In this document: positions 55,936 through 64,000 of the stretch, one piece after another | How positions within the stretch are numbered: the stretch's first letter is position 1 | Layout: each line of letters starts with the position of its first letter | The notes under the pieces: generated by a model | Databases searched by the model: none | What the model was told of the DNA's origin: nothing | What the model saw: only the letters and a program-made list of their open reading frames with translations | Translations under genes and position numbers: made by a program | DNA from: Micrasema longulum | Lineage: Eukaryota; Arthropoda; Insecta; Trichoptera; Brachycentridae | Length of the DNA stretch: 64,000 bases | Assembly: GCA_022494885.1 (NCBI GenBank) | Contig: JAGVSM010003983.1 | Location: 186,001 to 250,000 of the forward strand | Reading direction: 5' to 3'

Positions 55936-56734
55936 TTTGATTATTTGATCATTAGATCATGATGACATTCTTTCCAATGTTGTGGTTGTCACTTTGTCAA
56001 GATAACGTTGCAATCGATGTTTGAATGCACTATGTAGGTATTATTTAATATAAAATAAAAAATTCAAAAATACCTACAGAAAACTAAATGAAAAATTCGG
56101 CGAGGCAATAGGATTTTTTCAGAAAAACGCAATAAAGAAAAATATGCATATGAAGCAATGGTGAATAGGCGTTTTTTATAAAAGAAAAATTCCCGTAGGG
56201 AAAAATGCATTTTAGGGGTGCGTTATGTGTCTGCATCACGAAACAAAGTAAGGAACGAAGATTAACTGGCGCCAACACCCTTTCCTTGTGGAAATTTACA
56301 GAATACAGACCCCGCATAGCCAAACATCCACATTACCATAGCGATACAAACATACGAAATGGGGAAGTTCGTGTTCTGTGGCCCTAGCATAGGACGGCAG
56401 TGAAGTTATTGTTTGAAAATTATTTGTAAGGAGCCGAAACTAAACGCGAATACAAATTTATACTTGTGTCAGGTGTATCGTCTACTATGCCTGCTGTGTT
56501 TTTCTAAGGTCAAACATTTTGCACGTACTTGTACCATCTCATTAGAGCGACATTAGCGCCGCTATAATAAATTAATGATTTTTACGCATCGTTTAGTAAA
56601 CTGCCAAAATTCTCGCCTTTTTCGGTATATTTTAAAAATATAAATCAGTATTTGATGTAATTTGATAGTTTATAAACACACTCCCCAATTTTGCATAAGG
56701 TAATTACGGAAAAATAGGCAAAAAAAAGTTTTAC
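55936..56734. other. Spacer
   Basis: Frames of 60-79 codons on both strands at 56.08-56.39 kb overlap each other and show no motif. Confidence 0.4.
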
Positions 56735-56995
56735 GACAGAGACAATATACAGCGAAAGAACATCTAAAAGATTTACGATAAGATTATCGTAAATCTTTTA
56801 GATGTTCTTTCGCTGTTGTGTTGATAGACACAGAAAACAAGGAAGACCGAAAAAGACATGCCATGATCAAATCCAACAAATGCTTAAAGATTGACATGTC
56901 TAAAAGTCGGAATAATCGGCGCGAGTGCGTGAGAATGCAAATGAACAAAGACAGAGTGATATGGCGTTCTATCCTCTTTGCCTATATAAGGACAC
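56735..56995 (+). pseudogene. LINE C-terminus (GRPR type), copy 3, with inverted duplication
   Basis: Third relic of the 15.2-kb family. The left part to 56781 corresponds to the DSERT segment (AGCGAAAGAAC). After the palindrome the sequence resumes at the VDG...GRPR region (ACAAGGAAGACCGAAAAAGA) and runs through HDQIQQMLKD, with frameshifts, to KDRVIWRSILFAY. The order matches the better copy, so only the region around the palindrome is rearranged. Confidence 0.65.
56749..56816. repeat. Perfect 33-bp inverted duplication inside a LINE
   Basis: 56749-56781 (ACAGCGAAAGAACATCTAAA...) is repeated exactly inverted at 56784-56816, separated by only GA. The left arm is LINE sense sequence. The right arm is its antisense copy inserted in the same LINE. 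Confidence 0.95.
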
Positions 56996-57748
56996 ATTCC
57001 ACCATTCACTATCCCCTCATACAAATATCATATTTGTCAAAATGTACTAAGGGATTTTATTAAATACTTCATTTACAGTTCGTACACATTTGGTACACTA
57101 ATAAAATAATCAATATTGCTACGGTAAGTTCGTACAGAATTGATAAATAAAAAATAAATTGATATTTGAAAGAAAAAACACGCTTATCCATTTACAAAAC
57201 CAATTAATTTAGTGAATGATGTCATATATGATTTCCTATAAATGAAAATGGCGACACGTTGAATTTGGAAAGTTTTAGAATATATTATCCTGTCTGGTTA
57301 CTTCAATCAAGTCATGGGTCATCTTGTTCGACTTCTAATCAGGTAAGTTGATTGATGCTTCCATTTAAAGCATAATTTCATAGCCCGGAAAGGTTCCCGA
57401 AATAATGTTCTCCACAACATTATATGGCGTCAGGGACAGTTTCTTGATTCATTCTTTACCAAACTACACGAAATCCATTTTTGTTTTTAAATATAATCGA
57501 ATGATTAATTTATGGATTGCATAATCATCTTAACCACAGATCCATTAATATGCAATCAATTTAAATATATAACATGGCACTGGCCGTGCTGTATTTGAAT
57601 CAGAATTACTACCAATAAATAAAATGTATAATAAAATTATAATTAATATAACAGGCAAAAGGGGGACTCAGTGGATTCTTTATCGAAGATTAACGGGATG
57701 CATAGAGACATTGGATCGGCATGAATTAAAATAATTTAAAACACTTAC
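56996..57748. other. Spacer
   Basis: Nothing recognised. Confidence 0.35.
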
Positions 57749-57825
57749 ACATTGTTGTAGCACCTTTTGTTGAACAGTGCTAACCGGGACCCACCATTTT
57801 GGTGGCGTTTTGTCACGGAAGAAGG
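57749..57825 (-). CDS. Possible internal exon (unrecognised)
   Basis: On the minus strand a pyrimidine-rich TCGTTTTCTCTAAG precedes the stretch, like a 3' splice site. The stretch ends at TGT followed by GTAAGTG, a strong 5' splice-site match. The one open frame between them encodes FFRDKTPPKWWVPVSTVQQK plus VLQQC, 25 full codons with a one-base carry-in and a clean codon end. Its base composition is less AT-rich than the surroundings and it overlaps no repeat found here. No family is recognised and no neighbouring exon is proven. Chance is a real alternative. Confidence 0.25.
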
Positions 57826-58176
57826 CTTAGAGAAAACGACATTTGGTAGATGCGTTCGCCATTGACGAAATCAGAAAGATGGGTGGCAACTATTATATCC
57901 GCGAGGAGGAGTGTTTCTAAACCAAATGTTACCCGTTACAACATTCAACCAAAACAAAGGATGGAGCATAAATTCAAAATCGAATTTTGCCGCATTTGAC
58001 ATCGCTAATTTTCAATTAAACAAGTTTGGTTTTTCGATACGAAATTGAATTCCGAACAATGCGTGTTGGTACCAATACGATATTTACCATAAACTATCGC
58101 AAACACCGTTCGTTCGGTTAGATTCGTGTATAGTAGTTACCCTGGATTTGCAATCGTGTGCAATCGCGATACGTAA

Positions 58177-58470
58177 AGAAAAAACCGACGCACTTTACTG
58201 AAAAAGGGAAAATCTTTATTCCCGTACAGGCGAAGTATTGGATTTTTTATATCCATTATTTCGTTTGATGTCGCTCTTAATGACCCTAAAGAAGATGATA
58301 TTTGGAGATTTATTTCCGGAAAAGATCGCACCGGAAGCGAAATACGTGACAAGAGTTGTTCGCGCGGAATTCTGTATCGTCAATTGGTAAACAGTCAAAT
58401 GATGCGAAAACGAAAAGTACGTAATATCGAAAATAAAGCAGACTCAAGAAATTATAACAATAATCTAAAA
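58177..58470 (+). other. GC-richer open stretch, unrecognised
   Basis: A plus-strand frame without ATG stays open for 97 codons (segment FDVALNDPKEDDIWRFISGK). A second plus frame (62 codons, ending AEFCIVNW) and a minus frame (71 codons) are open over the same DNA. Several open frames at once mean low stop density rather than a clear gene. An acceptor-like CCCGTACAG lies at 58221-58229. It could be an exon, an old transposon or unique non-coding DNA. Confidence 0.2.
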
Positions 58471-58738
58471 TAAAAATATTGTAATTGATATGTAACACTT
58501 CTCGACGTTGATGGGAAGAATACCCACTCTAACGAGTTTTTTATAGGTTTAAATTTCTTTGTTTACGCCTTTTTAGCGAAAAATTATGAAATCGACCGCA
58601 CAAAAAAAAGTGATTTACCAATTGCAAAAATATTGAAAATTTTAATTCTAATTGTATGGTAACACTGTTATAAATATTCATTGTAAAACTACAGCAAACT
58701 TTATTACTTACATGTTTTTTGTTAATATTTATTAATTT

Positions 58739-58993
58739 AGTCGGCCTCGTGGTGTAATGGTTAGCGCTTTGCCTACCATGCAAGAGGTATCGGGTTCGAT
58801 TCCCGCCATGGTTGACATGAAATATTATTTAAAAGGGTGTTTTTACACTAGAATATTTCATAGCCACTAGGACCTGAAGCGTAAGACTGATCACCTTACC
58901 TTCATGTAACAAAATGATTTACATACGCTGCGATTGGTGTACCATTGAGTGCCCTATGCGCCATTAGGGGCGGAAAGAGAATGATGATGTTGA
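58739..58993 (+). mobile_element. SINE family A with 11-bp TSD
   Basis: Complete copy from GTCGGCCTCGTGGTGTAATG (B box GGGTTCGATTCCCGCCAT) to CGGAAAGAGAATGATGATGT. Flanks TTTATTAATTT (58728-58738) and TTTATTAGTTT (58994-59004) match 10 of 11. Confidence 0.85.
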
Positions 58994-59185
58994 TTTATTA
59001 GTTTGAACATCAAATAGTCCGTGTGTTGTCTATACAATTTGGCATTTAAGTTACTTTCAGAGTAGGCGAAAATTTTAGGTAATGCCGTATCTAGTAAGTA
59101 CATATCGTCGTGATCGTAGAACAATGACAGATGTGCGAAAAATGCGACGTTGACTTTCTATTATATTTGATTTTGAAAAAGGCTA

Positions 59186-59866
59186 TACTACCGTCATAAG
59201 AAAGAAGGACGCATCTAACATTTTTTTCGAAAATGAGTTAAATACATATTCGTAATCAGGAAAAAAATACGCATCTACTGTTAAAGTAATTATAATACTG
59301 TAAAAGACCGATTAAAATACTTATTTTTTCTTGTATTCCGTTTTTCAAAACATTTGAAATGAATGTACCTACTCGTATTCAATTAAATTTAAGATCTGCT
59401 GGTAATTTCGAAGTTAATTGATTATTAGGTCGGCGTAGTAACGCCGACCTAATAAGTTTAGTAAGTTTGAAAAGCAGTAAATGGCCAGTAACGTCTATTT
59501 TATACAGTTGAGTAGAATATGTTGGTATATTAACACTAAAAAAGAAAGACATTTACTTAATTACTAAATAAAAATGGCGTTTCTAGCCAGAAACGTCTTT
59601 TCTTTGCAGTATAACATGTTATCTTGTATTTTTTTTACTAAAAAGAAAATGAAAATGATATTTTTTAAATATATAACGTAAACTTTATTGAAATTGATAT
59701 ATATATATTCCGTTAGGGCAAACCATAATACATACTGTCGCATGATAATATATTTAATTTTTGTAGTATTTTTCACACAGCGAATTTTTCAATTTCCGAG
59801 TTACAAAATATTTATTTTCTCCGTTTTTTGTTTTGTGTAAAAACGTCCTTCTTTCTTATGGCGGCA
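59186..59866. mobile_element. TIR element with central hairpin
   Basis: Left end TACCGTCATAAGAAAGAAGG, right end inverse CCTTCTTTCTTATGGCGGCA. They match over about 24 bp and lie about 680 bp apart. Within it, 59422-59455 is a 15-bp perfect hairpin GGTCGGCGT/ACGCCGACC (outer TTATTA/TAATAA) with an AGTA loop. The interior is AT-rich and non-coding; the minus-strand 70-codon frame has no motif. Confidence 0.55.
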
Positions 59867-60614
59867 GTTTATTTCAGGTTTGAAATTTGTTTATACATTT
59901 AATTAAGTATCAGAAAATGTACTTTTGAACTTGTTGAGTTGTGAGATAAAGTATCAAAAAAATCAAACCGCTCTCATGTTAATTTGAAGAAAATCACATT
60001 CCCCGTTATTCTACGATCATGACGATATTGTGTCTTTAAAAAATAATAACGGATCTACAGAATATAATTAATCATTTTGAAAGAATGAAATTGACCAGGA
60101 CCAGGAATTAAACCAGGAAAATAAAAAAAAAGGTTTAATAACGCAAATTCACACTGATACATATAAATTTTTCGTATTACAAATAACACGTTTTTGTTGA
60201 TAGATAAAAATAAATCTTAAATAAAACTAATATTGAATTTATACACACTCCACGGTGGTTTACGATTTCTAAAATACTTTTATTGCCCTTGAGTTAATCC
60301 ATAAAACCATTTTGGAATACGGAATATCGTAAACTAAAATTCAGGAAGGACGGATAATAATGAAGATAGTGTAAAATATCCACCCGATTGGGAAAATTTT
60401 GATAGGTCGTAAAATGTCAGAGGAAGGTCGATCTAATAATAATGGATCAATGGAAACAAATTGTACGGAATCAGAATTTTACCAAATCTCTGCTTGAGAA
60501 GTCTCTAAAATTTAAAATAAATATTGTTTACGTATATATGTATTTATGTACGTACTCGTATTAATCGTTTAATATAAATTATTCTAACGTCCATCATTTT
60601 AAATTAGAAGCACT
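59867..60614. other. Spacer
   Basis: Nothing recognised. Confidence 0.35.
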
Positions 60615-60860
60615 AATTTTGTGGTTATTCATTATAATAAAATAAATAAAACAACTTTGTTTTTAACCACTAATTTTTTGTCACGTGTAGTATTTAGTAA
60701 ACATGGATAAAATAAAATGGGAAATATAATTATTTCTGAATTATTAATGAACATTAGTTACGTAATCCTTGACGAACAAGCTTGTTTGCTTTGAAACTGG
60801 TAGGTGGAAAAAAAATCGTGGTTAAAAACAAAGTTTTTTTATTTATTTTATTTAGTTAAA
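60615..60860. mobile_element. Inverted Penelope-like ends
   Basis: 60620-60670 carries the family tail in minus direction (ATTATAATAAAATAAATAAA, AACTTTGTTTTTAACCACTA). 60768-60850 carries a core and the same tail in plus direction (GTGGTTAAAAACAAAGTTTT). The left unit has lost its core. Same family as 5.29-5.46 and 62.54-62.69 kb. Confidence 0.5.
60768..60802 (+). ncRNA. Hammerhead-like motif, CUGG copy
   Basis: CUUGACGA box (offset C), AC, stem II AAGC/GCUU around UUGUUU, then GAAA, ACUGGU and cleavage A. Helix III ACUGGU is self-complementary only with wobbles. Near-intact core. Confidence 0.5.
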
Positions 60861-61399
60861 TTAAATTTATTATTATTATAAGCAGTTTTGGTCGAAATCT
60901 GTCGACGTATAACGAAAAAGTATTGTTGTTTATACAAATTTATAAGTAAATAAATGAAATGATTAACCCTTTCAGACCTGAATTATATTTTTAATTACTG
61001 TGGATATAAAATATATATTTTTTTAATTCTTTCTTATTTTGTAAGAAATTATTTGAAAATTTTTGATACATTTAATGTTTTTTATCTTTTAATCAAATCA
61101 AAATCAAATAAAAAATAAAATAAAATAAATTAAATTTTAGTGAAATATGTTTAAAACTTGCTTTACATGTCAATTATAAGGACGACAGAAATTCGCTCCA
61201 AAACAAACATACCAGCCAAAGGCCAGCTGTCAAAGTTAAAAACTAACTTTTCTGTGTAATACTGATTACCGACCTATAAAAAAAATAGAGACGTACTTAG
61301 AGGTTCTAGTAATTAATGTATAAAGTCACCGCTTTTAAATTTCTGGAGGTACGAAAGGAAAAAAATCTTAAAATTCGGGTAAATTTATTTTTTTTAAAG
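60861..61399. other. AT-rich spacer
   Basis: Nothing recognised. Confidence 0.35.
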
Positions 61400-61590
61400 A
61401 AAATAAATATTTGCGTTCTTATAATTTACGCAAATATTAAATTTTGAGGGCCATTTTCAACGAGTTGTAAATAACTCACTTTTAAAAAATGGGAATCAAA
61501 TTGTGGTAGAGGGGGATTCGAACCGCGGACCTTTAAGACGTGAGTCCGAGACACGAAATATTTAGGTTAATCAAAAGAACGCAATTTATG
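61400..61590. mobile_element. SINE family B, minus copy joined to inverted tail
   Basis: The minus-strand copy runs from an AATATTTGCG...CGCAAATATT stem-loop tail (61407-61439) to the B box GGATTCGAACCGCGGACC and GTGAGTCCGAGACAC. Instead of the head end, a plus-direction family B tail follows (GAAATATTTAGGTTAATCAA, AAGAACGCAATTT). Two copies were fused or one was rearranged. Confidence 0.65.
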
Positions 61591-62540
61591 ATGACTTCTG
61601 AACTATCTAGAAATACTACTACTTTAACTTTACGTTAAATCATTAAAAAATATTTTAATATTATTCCTTTCAATTTGAATACCATATTTCAAATGATTTT
61701 ATAGTACCTATTAATGAAATTGCTGCCAGAAATTCATTAGCAAATTCGGAAACACCTCCGAACGAACGCATGGTAATAAATTACGAAAAAAGAAAGACTT
61801 ACTGATGCTAATCTTAGTAAGTGATTAATTTATCTTCCGATGAGAAGGGTTGCCTTAGCAAGTTATAAATAATGCATTTATTAATCTGAAAACATTTATT
61901 CAGCTCGCGCACTTATTAAATTAGTTACGATAGCCCCGATGAACAAATAGAACACAGAACAAATAATTATAATACATTCGCAATTGATTTTGATAATCAC
62001 GATAGCAAGTAAATGATTATAAAAAAATTGTAGATATGTTAAACAACATTAACTTTTTTACCCTGGGTAAACAACATCTAATCAACCCTTTTATCCTGGG
62101 TGTTCATTCAAACGAACTCGAAATTTAAGATTTTAACCGAAATTAAAAAGCAGCGAGTCTTTTTTTAATCACCGATATCCGCAGGAACGTCTCTATGTTT
62201 TTCCGCTCATGTTGGTAGCCGGCATTACACAGAAGTCATTTTTAGTTAGACAGTTGGCTTCTGGTCGGCTTGATTGTTTTGGAGCATATTTCTGTCGTCC
62301 TTTGATATTTAATCAAGATTTGATTTACATTATCATATTGTAAGATAATAACTAATTTTCCATAAAATTTGCCGGATTATTATTAGTTTGAGGACCAATA
62401 TTCATAAAAAATTAACAATAAATATTTTTATGGTATGATAAATTTGAGAAAAAATGTTCGAATAATTTCTTTAGTACATACTGGGCCCCCTCTACATTCA
62501 CTGTGAAAAATGTATGCATGTTATGTTAGTTTGTAATTAA
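61591..62540. other. Spacer
   Basis: No gene or repeat recognised. TTTTACCCTGGGTAAACAAC at 62056 is a short imperfect palindrome. Confidence 0.35.
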
Positions 62541-62692
62541 CCCTGAAAAAGGCATAGTATTGCCGAAACTAGTTGGTTGTCAAATTATAAAAAATATAAG
62601 TGGTACATAAAAACAAAGTGATTTTATTTTATTGAATATATTAAATAATAATGTTCCACAAAGTAAGTGCTTCAAACATCAAAAATAGTATA
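62541..62692 (+). mobile_element. Penelope-like terminal repeat, CUAG copy
   Basis: A core is followed by AAGTGGTACATAAAAACAAA, GTGATTTTATTTTATTGAAT and CCACAAAGTAAGTGCTTCAA. This is the fullest example of the common tail that links the copies at 5.3, 18.3 and 60.7 kb. Confidence 0.6.
62543..62574 (+). ncRNA. Hammerhead-ribozyme-like motif, CUAG copy
   Basis: CUGAAAA (G of CUGANGA replaced by A), extra A, a perfect 4-bp stem II GGCA/UGCC around UAGUAU, GAAA, self-complementary ACUAGU, cleavage U. Only one core base deviates. Confidence 0.6.
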
Positions 62693-63539
62693 TTTATTAA
62701 TTCGAACGTATATCAATCAAAATCAAAGGTATTAAGATAATAAATGAGATATTAAAAACATATGTAAGTTATTCATAGAAACATTATTCCTGCTACAACA
62801 AACATTGTAACTTGAAAATTTTCTACTACACAAACAAATTGAACAGTGAAATACGCATAAAAGTTACGAAAACCGATATTTTGCTGACAAAATTTTATTA
62901 TGATTTCGTAAAATAACCACAAAGTAAGGCAACATTAACAAAACCATAAAATTTAATGCAAAGGTAACTGTTAGATGTCTAGACCCGACTCGAACCCTAG
63001 AAAGGGTATTGCGTACAAAGCGCCGCGCTTTTGTGAACCCCTAAAAGACCTTTGTACAAATGCTTCTCTCCTTCAGCCATCATGAATAACTCAATAGATT
63101 CTTTACAGTTTCCGGTAAAACGCTAGTACGCTCAACTTTGTTGGTTGCGATTCCTTTTCAAATATTTGTTTCTAGTCTGCGTGCATTTTAATACTTATCC
63201 ATCACTGTTTATAAACTGCTTTATAATTTGTAATATAGGCAACGCAATTTATTGCGATAAAATATTATATGGCACTAAATTGCAGAAACATTGAGTCTTT
63301 TAAAACAGTGTTTTCAATCTGAAGGTCGCGACCCCACAAAGTCTTGCTCGAGGGATCTCAGTCACAAGTAAAGCAAAAATAAATGGCATGAGTTTTAGGT
63401 CGCACCCTACGGTAAAAATACAATAATTTCAGTGAGAAGGCTGTGCGTTTATTTTATAACAATTTGTCTCGTCGTGGTTCTATTTTTAAGACGCAAATAA
63501 CCAAAAAACTATATAATTGGAGTATATTTCTCTTTATAG
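62693..63539. other. Spacer
   Basis: On the minus strand CTAGGGTTCGAGTCGGGTCT (62982-63001) matches a tRNA B box without a foldable tRNA around it. It is possibly an old SINE head. No gene seen. Confidence 0.35.
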
Positions 63540-63947
63540 TTGTTATGTAGAATGTTTGGACGATGCTGGGATCAGAGGAAAGTGTAAAGAACTACTCGCT
63601 AACTATCTCAATAATCGAAATATAATTGTGAAAATACAAGACACATTCAGAAAAAAGTACAAGTAAAAACAGGAGTGACCCAGGGGTCAGTAATTGGTCC
63701 CCTAGAATACCTGATATAATGTAACTCTATGGCAAATTTCATACGACACTCACTGTGCTATCAGTTTGCAGATGATACTGCAATTGTTGCTATTGGAGAC
63801 ACACAAATAGACGCGCAGCAAAAACAACAATCGGATTTTAATCAAGTTTTAAGATGGTCACATGATTATAGCCTAACAATAAATACAAAAAAACGAAAGC
63901 GTTACACATTACGTCCCCATATAATAGACCAAAAAAAGATTCATTAA
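63540..63947 (+). pseudogene. LINE reverse-transcriptase fragment with FADDT
   Basis: Frameshifted RT palm region of a non-LTR retrotransposon. 63545-63664 encodes RGKCKELLANYLNNRNIIVK. A shifted frame gives KTGVTQGSVIGPLE, the motif before the catalytic site. The frame 63729-63947 gives LCYQFADDTAIVAIGD with the catalytic DD pair, then LRWSHDYSLTINTKKRK. About 10-15 residues expected between the two motifs are missing, and several stops lie between. Unlike the other LINE relics here, this keeps the catalytic motif but lacks the C-terminus; the copy breaks off around 63.95 kb. Confidence 0.8.
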
Positions 63948-64000
63948 TATATGCACACGCGCACGAATGTTTGCATAAAAATCTACAAGACTGCAAATGC

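Noticed and set aside
62975..63005. tRNA B box on the minus strand
   Set aside because: No A box or tRNA fold around it.

Overview
This window is eukaryotic, intergenic, repeat-dominated DNA. It is strongly AT-rich, has no dense gene array, and is full of tRNA-headed SINEs, decayed LINE reverse-transcriptase ends, Penelope-like terminal repeats and fold-back/MITE-type elements. That composition suggests an arthropod, most likely an insect. I cannot name the order from sequence alone. I see no intact host gene, no rRNA, no convincing functional tRNA gene, no CRISPR array and no recognisable virus. Almost every long reading frame is either a LINE relic or chance.

Layout. 0-6 kb holds a minus-strand LINE end, an LTR copy (2.66-3.14 kb) and Penelope-like (PLE) termini at 0.33, 4.4, 4.7-4.8 and 5.3-5.45 kb. 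9-21 kb holds SINEs, two fold-back elements (11.2 and 14.6 kb), a LINE WFGHV/GRPR relic (15.2 kb), a SINE interrupted by a MITE (17.4 kb), the longest LINE frame (19.2-19.8 kb, minus) and a long-TIR MITE (20.2-20.7 kb). 22-30 kb holds SINEs, a LINE split by a fold-back element with a perfect 11-bp target duplication (25.7-26.3 kb), a microsatellite and another LINE relic. 30-47 kb is the densest part. It has head-to-head PLE ends, a 400-bp palindrome, four SINE families, LINE ends at 38.0, 43.2, 44.9 and 45.7 kb, and fold-back elements at 38.2 and 44.3 kb. 47-64 kb holds a TTAA-flanked fold-back MITE, a 360-bp palindrome, a second LTR copy, a LINE carrying a perfect 33-bp inverted duplication, a TIR element and the last PLE ends. 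It finishes with a LINE RT fragment with the FADDT motif.

Two systems stand out. First, at least eight recognisable hammerhead-ribozyme-like cores occur in several sequence families. The better ones share one plan: a CUGANGA-type box, one extra nucleotide, a short stem II, a GAAA-type box, then a self-complementary ACCGGU/AGCGCU/ACUAGU/ACGU helix III. They lie in PLE terminal repeats, several of which are arranged head to head. Second, an apparently unclassified modular fold-back family (modules A-B-C, inverted C'-B'-A', and a 3' tail D) has at least six clear copies. Four have visible target-site duplications of 9, 11, 11 and 13 bp, and two split LINE coding relics. A possible non-repeat coding island near 57.7-58.5 kb is the only candidate for host exon sequence, and it is weak.
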